This document shows, one piece after another, positions 17,451 through 25,784 of a DNA stretch of 64,000 nucleotides. Location of the stretch: contig CAYSLU010000009.1 in the NCBI GenBank assembly GCA_964431965.1, positions 1 through 64,000 on the forward strand, given 5' to 3'. The notes beneath the pieces were generated by a model, which searched no databases, was not told where the DNA came from, and was given only the letters and a program-made list of their open reading frames with translations. Origin of the DNA: CAYSLU01 sp964431965. Lineage in GTDB: Bacteria > Verrucomicrobiota > Kiritimatiellia > CAIKKV01 > CAYSLU01. How positions within the stretch are numbered: position 1 is the stretch's first letter; every line of letters starts with the position of its first letter. The translations under genes were made by a program, and so were the position numbers.

Positions 17451-17735
17451 CCAGCTATCAGTGACCGGTGATCAGTTACCAGTTGGCGGTGTGGCCTCGT
17501 TCGCACAGGAGGCGCCGCGGCTAAGGGATTCTCTGGGGGCGAGTCTCGGAATCGGGCAAATGAAAGTCATCCTGAGCGAAACGAAGGATCTCATGCATGT
17601 GACCAGGCCCGAGATTCCTCGCTTCGCTCGGAATGACAAGCGCTTTCCCCCCGCTCCCCCGGCTTCGTTCCGTTGGACCGAACCCACCAAGAACCAACGA
17701 CTGATCACTGATGACTGACCACCGATCACCGACGA
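17451..17735. repeat. Nested composite repeat: GATCACY heptads around a second palindrome
   Basis: The left flank 17451-17486 carries inverted heptads (GATCAGT, TACCAGT, GACCGGT). The right flank 17700-17735 carries TGATCAC, TGATGAC, TGACCAC and CGATCAC. These are the same unit type as the end of the array at 4609-4762, now as an inverted pair. A different palindrome (17566-17637) lies between them. The block occupies most of the 317-base gene-free stretch. Confidence 0.8.
17566..17637. repeat. GTCATCCTGAGCG palindrome
   Basis: The arms are 17566-17592 (beginning GTCATCCTGAGCGAA) and 17611-17637 (ending TTCGCTCGGAATGAC). They pair over 27 bases with about five mismatches around an 18-base loop. 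The sequence belongs to a widely dispersed bacterial repeat type that I recognise by its ends. It sits inside the heptad pair described above. Confidence 0.88.
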
Positions 17736-17753
17736 CAACAACGTGAGGCAAAC

Positions 17754-18713
17754 ATGAATATACTGATCATCGGCGGTGCCGGCTTTCTGGGGGTCAATCT
17801 GGCGCGGCGGTGCCTGACGGAGCCGGGTGTCAAGGTGACGGTGCTCGACTCGCTCGAGCCGCGGCTGCGCGCCACCACGGACCACCTGCGCCCGGTCTGG
17901 GAGCAGATCCGGTTCGTGCGCGGCAGCATGAACGACGAGCACTTGGTGGCGGAGGCCGTCCAGGGGCAGAACGTGATCTTCAACTGCGCGGCCCAGACGT
18001 CGCACCCGCTCTCGCTCCAGGAGCCGCTGTTTGACGCCGAGATCAACTGCCTGGGGAACCTGAAGCTGCTCGAGGCCGTCCGGCACCTGAACCGGAACGC
18101 CGTGGTCGTCTACGCGTCCAGCAGCACGGTGATCGGGAAGGCCGTGGGCGAGACCGTGGACGAGACGCACGGGGAGCGGCCTCTCGACATCTATTCGGCC
18201 AACAAGGGCGTGGCCGAGAAATACTACCGGATTTACAACCGCGTGTACGACCTGAAGACCGTGGTGCTGCGGTTCGCCAACCTCTATGGGCCGTACGGGA
18301 AGGGGTTTCCCGAGTTCGGCTTCGTGAACTACTTCATCCACCTCGCGTGGACCGGTCAGGAGATCCGGATCTTCGGAGCGGGCCAGCAGACCCGCAACGT
18401 GCTGTACGTCGAGGACGCCGCGGACATCCTGCTCCGCGCGGCCGCGGAGCCGCGCCTCGTCGGGGAGGTGTTCTTCGCGGCCCACGAGGAGCACTTGCCG
18501 GTGGTCGATATCGCGCAGCGCATCGTGCGCACCTTCGGCCGGGGGACGCTGACGCAGATCGAGTGGCCGGAGGAGCGGCGCCGGATCGAAGTCGACAGCG
18601 TGCGCATCTCGTCCGCCAAGCTCCGGGAGATCACCGGGTGGCGGCCGCGCTTCTCGTTCGACGAGGGGCTGGCGCAGACGAAGCGCGTGCTGGAGAGGAG
18701 GGGTGAATCGTGA
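17754..18713 (+). CDS. NAD-dependent sugar epimerase/dehydratase
   Basis: A 319-residue extended SDR. The NAD loop IIGGAGFLG is at about 5-13, NCAAQTSHP follows, ASSST is at 121-125 and the catalytic pair Tyr147/Lys151 is in YSANK. RFANLYGPYG and NVLYVEDAADI are the usual substrate-domain features. It resembles dTDP-glucose 4,6-dehydratase and UDP-glucose 4-epimerase relatives. It overlaps the next SDR gene by four bases, so two successive steps on a nucleotide sugar are plausible. Its start follows a GTGAGG-like weak ribosome site. Confidence 0.88.
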   Translation: MNILIIGGAGFLGVNLARRCLTEPGVKVTVLDSLEPRLRATTDHLRPVWEQIRFVRGSMNDEHLVAEAVQGQNVIFNCAAQTSHPLSLQEPLFDAEINCLGNLKLLEAVRHLNRNAVVVYASSSTVIGKAVGETVDETHGERPLDIYSANKGVAEKYYRIYNRVYDLKTVVLRFANLYGPYGKGFPEFGFVNYFIHLAWTGQEIRIFGAGQQTRNVLYVEDAADILLRAAAEPRLVGEVFFAAHEEHLPVVDIAQRIVRTFGRGTLTQIEWPEERRRIEVDSVRISSAKLREITGWRPRFSFDEGLAQTKRVLERRGES

Positions 18714-19657
18714 AAGTGGTTGTTACCGGGGCGCTCGGCCATATTGGCTCGAGGCTGATCCGCGAGCTCCCCGCCGCCTTTCCCGGCGTGCAGATCGTCA
18801 TGGTCGACAACTTGTCGACGCAGCGCTATACGTCCCTCTTCAACCTGCCGGCCGAGGGCGACTACCGATTCGTCGAGGCGGACATCCTCAATGGCCGGCT
18901 GGAGCCCGTCTTTTCCGGGGCTGACGCGGTGGTGCATCTGGCCGCCATCGCGGAGGCGGCCGGCAGCGTCGACAAGCGGGCGGCCCTGGAGGAGACCAAC
19001 GTGCGGGGGACGGAGCGGGTCGCCGAGGCCTGCGCGGCCGTCGGCTGCCCGATGATGTTTCCCTCGACGGCAAGCGTGTACGGCTCCGAAGCCGCCGTGG
19101 TGTCCGAGGACGGCCCGGCATCGGACCTGCGCCCGCAGAGCCCGTACGCGGACAGCAAGCTGCGGAGCGAGAACCGGCTGCGCGAACTCGGTCGTCAGAA
19201 GGGGCTGAGTTTTGTGGTGTGCCGCTTCGGCACGATCTTCGGGATTTCGCCCGGCATGCGGTTCCACACCGCGGTGAACAAGTTCGTGTGGCAGGCCTGC
19301 ATGGGGCAGCCGCTGAGCGTCTGGCGCACGGCGCTGCTGCAGAAGCGGCCGTACCTTGACCTCGGCGATGCCGTGCGGGCGATCGCCTTCATTCTCCAGA
19401 CGCGACGATTCGACCGAGAGATCTATAACGTGGTCACGGTGAACGCGGCCGTGGCCGATATCGTCGAGGCCATTCGGCGGCACGTCCCCGATCTGAAGGT
19501 CGAGTACGTCGACACGGCCATCATGAACCAGCTGTCCTACGATGTCGCGTCCGACAAGTTCGCGGCGCTGGGGTTCCGATGCACGGGCAGTCTGGATGCG
19601 GGCGTCGCGGCAACGGTTTCGCTCCTCAAGCAGGTGCGCAGCGGCGCGGTTGGCTAG
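18710..19657 (+). CDS. NAD-dependent sugar epimerase/dehydratase
   Basis: A 315-residue extended SDR beginning at GTG 18710, four bases inside the preceding gene. It has VVTGALGHIGSRL at 4-16, STASVYG, and the catalytic Tyr146/Lys150 in YADSK. The substrate domain carries RFGTIFG and RPYLDLGDAV. It is probably partnered with 17754-18713 in making one nucleotide sugar. The exact activity (epimerase, dehydratase or reductase) cannot be fixed by eye. Confidence 0.87.
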   Translation: MKVVVTGALGHIGSRLIRELPAAFPGVQIVMVDNLSTQRYTSLFNLPAEGDYRFVEADILNGRLEPVFSGADAVVHLAAIAEAAGSVDKRAALEETNVRGTERVAEACAAVGCPMMFPSTASVYGSEAAVVSEDGPASDLRPQSPYADSKLRSENRLRELGRQKGLSFVVCRFGTIFGISPGMRFHTAVNKFVWQACMGQPLSVWRTALLQKRPYLDLGDAVRAIAFILQTRRFDREIYNVVTVNAAVADIVEAIRRHVPDLKVEYVDTAIMNQLSYDVASDKFAALGFRCTGSLDAGVAATVSLLKQVRSGAVG

Positions 19658-19707
19658 GCCGGGTGAATGGCCGCACGGACATTCATGACGTGCGCCGGTT
19701 GGTGGAA

Positions 19708-19866
19708 ACGGAATGGCTGCAAAGAGGCGCATGCAGAGCGCAGGTGGGTGGGAGCGTCCGCAGATCCGGGTGTTGCTTGACCTCTGAACCTTGCGCATCT
19801 TGCGCCTTTTTGCGGCCATTTCCGGGTGGCTGGAATGGCCGCAAAGAAGCGCAGGCAGAGCGCAGG
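19708..19866. repeat. Hairpin repeat family locus R4
   Basis: B (19708-19744), spacer, A (19787-19821), nine-base loop, B (19831-19866). The A-loop-B hairpin is nearly complete and ends 20 bases before the ATG of the double glycosyltransferase. Sequence just upstream (about 19667-19700) looks like a further worn B arm. Confidence 0.88.
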
Positions 19867-19886
19867 GTGATGAGTGGGTTGAGACG

Positions 19887-22274
19887 ATGAGTGGCTTTTC
19901 GGCCAGCGAGACCTGTTTGCCGGGGCGGGTGCTGATCGTGTGTGACCCCTTGCTTGGGCACGCAACGGTCCGCGTCCGGGGATTCATGTTCCGGCCGTTC
20001 TTCCAGCAGTACGGCTGGACGGCGAGCTATGTGAACCGCCGGCCCGAGGGACGTCCCTTGGACCCCCGCGCCATCCGTGAGCAAGAGGATCGGATCGTCG
20101 AGGCGTCGCGTGAGTATGACGTAGTCTATCTGCTGAAGGTGCCCTCGTTCAGCCTCGTCGATCGGCTGAAGCGACGCTCGACCGCCCGAGTCGTTTTCGA
20201 TCTCTCCGACACGCTTTGGAAGCCCGTTCACCGCGAGCAGGGCTGGCACGATCTTGAGGCCATTCTTCAACGGGTCGATGCCGTGTTCGCTGAGAATGAG
20301 TATATGGGTGCGTTCGGCGCGCGGTACAACCGATTCATTCGACTGGTGCCTGACAGCACGCCCGTCGAGCGGTTCGAGCGGATTCGAAGGCAGATCGCGC
20401 CCCGGCCGGCCGGAAGAACGGTTGTCGGATGGATCGGCAGTCAGGGCACGGTGGGCGCATTGCAGGCGATCCGCGGTCCGCTGCGGCGCGTGTTCGACCG
20501 GCATCCGGATCTGGTGCTTCGTGTGGTCGGCTGCGGGTCACCGCCGCCCGACCTGCCGGGCATCCCGTGCTCGTTCCGTCCCGACTACGACGAGGACGGC
20601 ATGATTCGCGAGGTTCTCGGGATGGACGTGGGACTCTATCCGCCGCCCGGGGACGCGGAGGATTACGTGGGGCGGGGCGGCCTGAAGGCGATGATCTACA
20701 TGACGGGCGGGGTGCCCGCCATCTGCCTGAAGGCGGGAGAGTGCGCCAGCCTGATCGAGGACGGCGTGACCGGCATGCTCGTGGAGAAGGAATCCGACTG
20801 GGATGAGAAACTGGATCGGCTAGTGCGGGATCCGGCACTCCGGCTGGAGATGAGTCGACGCGCGCGCGAGGCCGCACGAACTCGGCATTCGCCCGAGGCG
20901 GTGTTTCGCATTCTGGCCGCGGCTCTGCAGGAGGTTATCGCCGTGCCCGGTACGGCCAGGCGGCCGGCGCGACCAGCGGCGGCAGCCTTGACGCCGCCTC
21001 GGCCCGGTCCGGCCCTGAGCGATCGGAAGGTGATCGTCGTGCTCGAGTATCTTCAGCCGGGCGGCGCGGAAATCCAGGCGCTCATGCTGGCCCGAAGCTT
21101 GAAGGAGCGCCACGCGGCGAGCGTGGAGGTGTGGGGATTCCAACCGCCCGGGCGGATCGCGGAGCTGTGCGCGGCTTCCGGGGTTCCGTGCCGGCATGTT
21201 CCCTTCCAGTGGTCCTGGGGGCGGCTGGAGGTGCTGGCGAACCTGATCCGGCTCGGGAGGGCCCTGCGGGCGGCCCGCCCGGACGTGATCCTGGCCTACA
21301 CCCGGCTGCCGAGCGTGGCGTGCGGGCTCGTGTGGCGGTGGACCGGAGCCCGCCTCGCGGTGTGGAACCAGCGGGACGGGGGCATCGGGCTGACCGGCTC
21401 GCGGATGGAGCTGCGGGCCATCGATTCGACGCCGCTCTTTATCTCCAATTCGCGGCATGCGGCGGACATGCTGACGTGGCGCTACGCGGTCTCGCCCGAC
21501 AGGGTGCGGGTGGTGCCGAACGGGATCGAGCTGGCGCCGCCCCTGCGGAGCCGGGCCGAGTGGCGGCGCTCGCTCGGCATCGCGGACGACGCCCTCCTGG
21601 CGTGCATGGTCGCGAACCTCCACGAGTTCAAGGATCACGACACGCTGGTCGACGCATGGGCGCAGGTGGCCCGCGAGCTCCGAAGCGGTGACGAAGGCGA
21701 ATCGAGACGGTCGGGACGGAGCCCGACCCTCCAGGATCAACCGGAGACAGGCCGCTCCTGTGCCTTGGAGGGACGGCCTCCGTGCCGTCCTCGGACGTCC
21801 GGCGCGGTGCTGGTCCTGGCCGGGCGCGACGGCGGGCGGATGAACGCGCTCAAGCAGCGGGCATTCGACCTCGGGCTGTCGGGCGCGGACATCCGGTTCC
21901 CGGGCCAGGTGGATGACGTCCCGGGCTTGCTCGCCGCCTCGGACCTCGGCGTGTTCAGCTCTCGGGCGGAGGGCTGCCCCAACGGTGTGCTGGAGTGCAT
22001 GGCCGCCGGGCTGCCGATCGTGGCGACGGACATCCCGGGCATCCGGGAAGCCGTGGGCGACGACTACGAGTGGCTGGCGCCGGCCGGCGATGCGGACGCC
22101 TTCGCGCGTCGCGTGATCGCGCTGATCGGAGCCCCCGATGCGCGCCACGCCGCCGCCGCCGCGCTGAAGGCCCGGGCGGAGCAGGAGTTCAGCGTGGCGG
22201 CCCTGGCGGACCGGACCGCTGCCATCCTCGCGGCGGGGCTGGGCGATGCGGCGGGAAAGGCGGGAGCGGGCTGA
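19887..22274 (+). CDS. Tandem two-domain glycosyltransferase with in-frame repeat insertion
   Basis: A 795-residue fusion of two GT-B enzymes. Residues 1-345 form a first glycosyltransferase ending in the donor-site region GGVPAICLKAGECASLIEDG. A Pro/Ala-rich linker lies at about 350-375. Residues 380-795 form a GT4 transferase with PGGAEIQALMLA at its start and SRAEGCPNGVLECMAAGLPIVATD, including the E-x7-E pattern. Residues about 600-638, between DAWAQVARELRS and AVLVLAGRDGG, are encoded by an inverted repeat and interrupt the GT4 core without shifting frame. Two successive sugar additions by one protein are plausible. The upstream in-frame Met (19791) lies in repeat sequence and was rejected. 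Confidence 0.85.
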   Translation: MSGFSASETCLPGRVLIVCDPLLGHATVRVRGFMFRPFFQQYGWTASYVNRRPEGRPLDPRAIREQEDRIVEASREYDVVYLLKVPSFSLVDRLKRRSTARVVFDLSDTLWKPVHREQGWHDLEAILQRVDAVFAENEYMGAFGARYNRFIRLVPDSTPVERFERIRRQIAPRPAGRTVVGWIGSQGTVGALQAIRGPLRRVFDRHPDLVLRVVGCGSPPPDLPGIPCSFRPDYDEDGMIREVLGMDVGLYPPPGDAEDYVGRGGLKAMIYMTGGVPAICLKAGECASLIEDGVTGMLVEKESDWDEKLDRLVRDPALRLEMSRRAREAARTRHSPEAVFRILAAALQEVIAVPGTARRPARPAAAALTPPRPGPALSDRKVIVVLEYLQPGGAEIQALMLARSLKERHAASVEVWGFQPPGRIAELCAASGVPCRHVPFQWSWGRLEVLANLIRLGRALRAARPDVILAYTRLPSVACGLVWRWTGARLAVWNQRDGGIGLTGSRMELRAIDSTPLFISNSRHAADMLTWRYAVSPDRVRVVPNGIELAPPLRSRAEWRRSLGIADDALLACMVANLHEFKDHDTLVDAWAQVARELRSGDEGESRRSGRSPTLQDQPETGRSCALEGRPPCRPRTSGAVLVLAGRDGGRMNALKQRAFDLGLSGADIRFPGQVDDVPGLLAASDLGVFSSRAEGCPNGVLECMAAGLPIVATDIPGIREAVGDDYEWLAPAGDADAFARRVIALIGAPDARHAAAAALKARAEQEFSVAALADRTAAILAAGLGDAAGKAGAG
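21709..21790. repeat. Palindromic insertion inside the double glycosyltransferase
   Basis: The left arm 21709-21733 (GGTCGGGACGGAGCCCGACC then CTCCA) pairs with the right arm 21766-21790, with about five mismatches. Each arm is itself partly self-complementary. Between the arms is a GACAGGCCGCTCCTGTGCC segment that can form its own small hairpin. The whole extra stretch, about 21685-21800, is translated as residues rich in Arg, Ser and Pro. Confidence 0.83.
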
Positions 22275-23260
22275 TGATGGAGGCGCCCGTCACGGTCTGC
22301 ATTCCGACCTTCAACCGGTGGGATGCCCTGCGGCGCGCGCTGCCCGCCTATCTGGCCCAGGACCAGGTGGGCCCGGTGGTGGTGCTGGTGGACGGGGCGG
22401 GCGACGACACGGCGGCTGGACTGCGCCGCGAGTTCGGATCGGTCGGCCCGCGGCTGCGCGTGCTGCGGAACACGCGCAACACGGGGCTCTGCGCGGCGCG
22501 GAACCGGCTCGTCCGATCGGTGGAAACGCCGTACCTGTTCATGGGAGAGGACGACGTCTGGCTGCCGCCCGGGCTGATCCGCCGGCTGCTCGAGGTCGTC
22601 GAGGCGGACGGGCTGGACGGGGCGTGCAGCCGCATCCGCTACGCCGAGTGGGCGGATGCCGGGCGGCCCATCGCGCCGGCGCCCCGGCGCGGCGAGCGGC
22701 CGGACGTGTGGAGCGACGCCGAGGTCGTGGCGCTCGACCTGGACCTCGACACGGGCGGGCCGGTGCGGGTGCGGCATATGATGGCCGTGGCGCTGCTCCG
22801 CACGGCGCTCGTCCGGGAGCTGGGCTACGACGAGCGGCTGCGCCGGTATCGCGACGAGACGGATTTCTATCTGCGCGCGGGGGTGCGCGGGGCCCGGTTC
22901 GGCTATGTGCCGGACGTGTGCGCGCTGCACATGACGGCCCCGGTGCAGGGCGCGCGGCGGGGCGGGTGTCACGCCGGCGGCGGGCTGGCGGTGGAGGTGG
23001 CCAAGATTGCGGACCACGCCCGCTTTCTGAGGCGCCACCTCCGGGGCCTGAGCGCGGAGCGCGGGAAGCGGTACCGGCCGGTCTACTATCCGCTTCGCTA
23101 CGCGTGGCATCACCTGGCGCACAAGTATTGGGGTCTGGCGCCGGTATGCGAGCGACCCGGGGCGACGGTGTGGGCGAAGCGCCGGCACTTCGCGGTGGAG
23201 GTCGCGCAGCGCCTGCTCCCGCCGACGGTCTACCGCGCCGTGCGGCGGCTACTGCGGTGA
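22274..23260 (+). CDS. GT2 glycosyltransferase
   Basis: A 328-residue family 2 glycosyltransferase. It has TVCIPTFNRWDALRRAL at 7-23, LVDGAGDD in place of the usual DDGS, NTGLCAARN, and the metal-site region FMGEDDVWLPPG. The C-terminal 80 residues are basic and may contact the membrane. It starts in a TGATG overlap with the double glycosyltransferase (ATG 22274 or 22277), so expression is likely coupled. Donor and acceptor are unknown. Confidence 0.87.
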   Translation: MMEAPVTVCIPTFNRWDALRRALPAYLAQDQVGPVVVLVDGAGDDTAAGLRREFGSVGPRLRVLRNTRNTGLCAARNRLVRSVETPYLFMGEDDVWLPPGLIRRLLEVVEADGLDGACSRIRYAEWADAGRPIAPAPRRGERPDVWSDAEVVALDLDLDTGGPVRVRHMMAVALLRTALVRELGYDERLRRYRDETDFYLRAGVRGARFGYVPDVCALHMTAPVQGARRGGCHAGGGLAVEVAKIADHARFLRRHLRGLSAERGKRYRPVYYPLRYAWHHLAHKYWGLAPVCERPGATVWAKRRHFAVEVAQRLLPPTVYRAVRRLLR

Positions 23261-23281
23261 ACGCCGGGTGCTTCTTGGTCT

Positions 23282-23364
23282 GAACCTCGCGCATCTTGCG
23301 CTTTTCTGCGGCCAATCCGGTGATTAGGGGGATGGCCGCAAAGAGGCGCAGGCAGAGCGCAGGT
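23282..23364. repeat. Hairpin repeat family locus R5
   Basis: A single complete hairpin: A (23282-23315), 14-base loop, B (23330-23364). It is followed by GTGGCTGCAGAGCCGGATG, the same spacer motif as at locus R1. The next start codon is 40 bases downstream. Confidence 0.9.
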
Positions 23365-23404
23365 TGTTGAAGGCGTGGCTGCAGAGCCGGATGTTCCAGC
23401 CGCA

Positions 23405-24691
23405 ATGAAGATCCTGATCGATGCCAGCGGGTTGGGCGCGGGGCGGTTGTCGCCGCTCGGGCAGACCGGGATTTTCCGGCACAGCCTGCACTTGGTCGAG
23501 TATCTGATCGCGCGGCGGGACATCGAGCTGAGCCTGTGCGCGTCCTACTCCGCCGACATCGTGCAGGCGTCGTACGCGGTCTGCCGCGACCGGGGCTGGC
23601 TGGGACGGGCGCCGTTCCGGCGCTCACGGCGGCTGGACCTGGCGCGGCCGCTGCGGAAGGCGGAGAACCGCATGGCGCGCCGGCCGCCGGGCTGGCTCGG
23701 GAAGCCGCTGGCCGCCGGGCTGCGTGCGGCGTTCCGCGCGCTCGAAGCCGGCGCCCCGCTGCTGTCGGCTCGTGCGGTGGCCGCGGCGCAGGTGTTTCAC
23801 TCGCCGGTTCTGGGCTTCCCGGAGCTCACGGAGCAGCCGGCGCGCGCGGGGCGTCTGCGCCGCTTCCTGACGGTTCACGACCTCATCCCGATCCGGTTCC
23901 CCGAGATCCATACGGACCACATGAGCCGGGTGATGGCCGCGGCGCTGGCCGGTCTCACGGAGCGCGACTGGGTGTTCTGCGACTCGGACGCCACGCGCGC
24001 CGACCTGCTGGACTACCGGAAGGGGCTGGACCCGGAGCGCGTGCTGGTGAACTACCTGGCCGCGGGCCCGCAGTTTGCGCCGTGTGCGGACTCGGGGCGG
24101 GTGCGAGCGGTCGCGAAGGCGCACGGGATACCGGAAGCCCCGTACTTTCTGAGCGTCGCGACCGTGGAGCCGCGCAAGAATCTCCGGACGGTGATCGATG
24201 CCTTCCGCGCGTTTTGCGCCGATGCCGCGGGTGCGGATGCGAGCCTCGTGCTGGTCGGCGCGAGCGGCTGGAAGGTGGAGGGCGCGTTCGACGACGTTCG
24301 GCGCGATCCGGTGCTCAGCGGGCGCGTCGTGTTCACCGGCTTCGTGGACGACGCGGATCTGGCGCCGCTCTACTCGGGCGCGCTGGGCTTCGTCTACATG
24401 TCGCTGTACGAGGGGTTCGGGCTCCCGCCGCTCGAGGCCATGCAGTGCGGCGTGCCGGCGGTGGTCTCGAACACGTCGTCGCTCCCCGAAGTCGTCGGCG
24501 ATGCGGCCATCCGGCTGGACCCGCGCGATGCCGACGGGCTGGCCGGGGCGATGCGGCGGCTGGCCTCGGACCCGGACCTGCGGGCGCGCATGCGGGCGCA
24601 GTCGCTGGAGCGCGCGCGGTCGTTCAGCTGGGATCGCTTCGGCGACCGGACGGTGGCGGCCTACGAGCGAGCGCTGGGAGCCGGGCGGTGA
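23405..24691 (+). CDS. GT4 glycosyltransferase
   Basis: A 428-residue GT-B enzyme of family 4. LTVHDLIPIRFPE is in the middle, VATVEPRKNLRTVIDAF marks the nucleotide-binding half, and MSLYEGFGLPPLEAMQCGVP carries the E-x7-E donor motif. This variant (EPRKN, YEGFGLP) is frequent in mannosyl- and rhamnosyl-type transferases; that is a family tendency only. The ATG at 23405 is used because MKILIDASG begins the fold; the ten codons before it derive from the repeat spacer. Confidence 0.92.
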   Translation: MKILIDASGLGAGRLSPLGQTGIFRHSLHLVEYLIARRDIELSLCASYSADIVQASYAVCRDRGWLGRAPFRRSRRLDLARPLRKAENRMARRPPGWLGKPLAAGLRAAFRALEAGAPLLSARAVAAAQVFHSPVLGFPELTEQPARAGRLRRFLTVHDLIPIRFPEIHTDHMSRVMAAALAGLTERDWVFCDSDATRADLLDYRKGLDPERVLVNYLAAGPQFAPCADSGRVRAVAKAHGIPEAPYFLSVATVEPRKNLRTVIDAFRAFCADAAGADASLVLVGASGWKVEGAFDDVRRDPVLSGRVVFTGFVDDADLAPLYSGALGFVYMSLYEGFGLPPLEAMQCGVPAVVSNTSSLPEVVGDAAIRLDPRDADGLAGAMRRLASDPDLRARMRAQSLERARSFSWDRFGDRTVAAYERALGAGR

Positions 24692-24700
24692 AGCAGTGGG

Positions 24701-24920
24701 GATTATCCGCAAAGAGGCGCATGCAGAGCGCAGGTTGGCCCGGAAGGGAATGGCCGAAAAGAGGCGCAGGCAGAGCGCAGGCTGGTGGGGAGCCGAGCAT
24801 GATGGGGTGGGGCCGTGATTTTTGAGGTGCAGTTCCGAACCTTGCGCTTCTTGCGCCTTTTTGCGGCTATTCCGGTGACTGGGAGATGGCCGCAAAGGGG
24901 CGCATGCAGAGCGCAGGTTG
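24701..24920. repeat. Hairpin repeat family locus R6, left part
   Basis: B (24701-24734), B (24746-24780), spacer (24781-24835), A (24836-24872), loop, B (24882-24920). The spacer (GTGGGGAGCCGAGCATGATG and on) is almost identical to 25467-25519 on the other side of the GxxExxY remnant. Bases 24921-24962 carry no other feature. Confidence 0.88.
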
Positions 24921-24962
24921 GCGGTGGGGGATGACTGCAAAGGGGCGAAGGGGGCGGCGGCA

Positions 24963-25344
24963 ATGAAAGATCCTGTGTTTGAGTTGTGCGATACGATCCG
25001 CGAGACGAGTTTGGGGCTGCATTCCTAATCTGCGGCATGGGCACTTGGAGAAGGTGTATGAGAATGGGCTGGCGAATCGCCTTCGGAGAATAGGTCTCAA
25101 TGTCACACAGCAGAAACCGCTGAGCGTTTACGACGAGGACGGCACCATGCTGGGTGAGTACTTCGCGGACCTATTCGTTGCCGATGCCATGATTATCGAA
25201 CTGAAGGCGTGCAGGTCCATTGTTTCGGAGCATACGGCCCAGATCCTGGGATATCTTCGCGCCTGTCGCATGGAGCATGGGCTGCTCATCAACTTCGGCT
25301 CGCCACGTTTGGAGATCCGGAAGTACGCCCTGTCTCACCCTTGA
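24963..25344 (+). pseudogene. GxxExxY-type PD-(D/E)XK nuclease-like gene, frameshifted
   Basis: The ATG at 24963 opens the N-terminal part (FELCDTIRETSLGLHS) and stops at 25026-25028. One base out of frame, the remainder continues to 25344: LRHGHLEKVYENGLANRL, QQKPLSVYDEDG, then GEYFADLFV and IIELKA, and the closing GLLINFG. Together they match the GxxExxY protein family (a PD-(D/E)XK nuclease-like fold) nearly end to end, with Asp in FAD and the E-x-K still present. A single inserted base around TCCTAATCTG explains the break. The gene is flanked on both sides by hairpin repeats with matching spacers. Frameshifting during translation is possible but unsupported. Confidence 0.82.
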
Positions 25345-25701
25345 GTCTTTGTGCGTCTTGCGCCTTTTTGCGGCCATTTCCCTGTGCCTGGATTGGCCGC
25401 AAAGAGGCGGAACGCAGGTTGGTGCGGGAGGGAATGGCCGCAAAGATGCGCATGCAGACCGCAGGCTTGGTGGGGAGCCGAGCATGATGGGTGGGGTCGT
25501 GACTTTTGAGGTGCAGTTCCGAACCTTGCGCATCTTGCGCCTTTTTGCGGCTATTCCCGGATGTCTGGAATGGCCGCAAAGAGGCGCAGGCGGAGCGCAG
25601 GTTGGCGGGATCGGAATGGCTGTAACGAGCTGGATGTGACTGAAACGTGCTGAGTCTGACCGTCCGAACCTTGCGCCTCTTGCGCCTTTTTGCGGCTATT
25701 C
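25343..25701. repeat. Hairpin repeat family locus R6, right part
   Basis: A (25343-25379), B (25390-25421), B (25431-25466), spacer (25467-25519), A (25520-25556), B (25566-25602), longer spacer (25603-25665, matching locus R3), A (25666-25701). The final A lacks its B partner. Bases 25702-25784 before the next gene show nothing further. With the left part, this makes the gene-poor interval 24692-25784 almost wholly repeat plus the nuclease remnant. Confidence 0.88.
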
Positions 25702-25784
25702 TCAAATCCGTTCCGACGTAGCACGGGCAGGTTCTTCGCGGCGGAGTTTCGGGTGTCTTGCACCGCAGTGTGAAGGGACGAACC

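Noticed and set aside
17440..17718. 92-codon open frame between methyltransferase and SDR
   Set aside because: It is composed entirely of repeat sequence and has no ribosome site or recognisable domain.
19791..19886. Longer N-terminus for the double glycosyltransferase
   Set aside because: Those codons read through hairpin arm A and loop, giving a peptide that recurs wherever the repeat is translated. The true fold starts at the Met at 19887.
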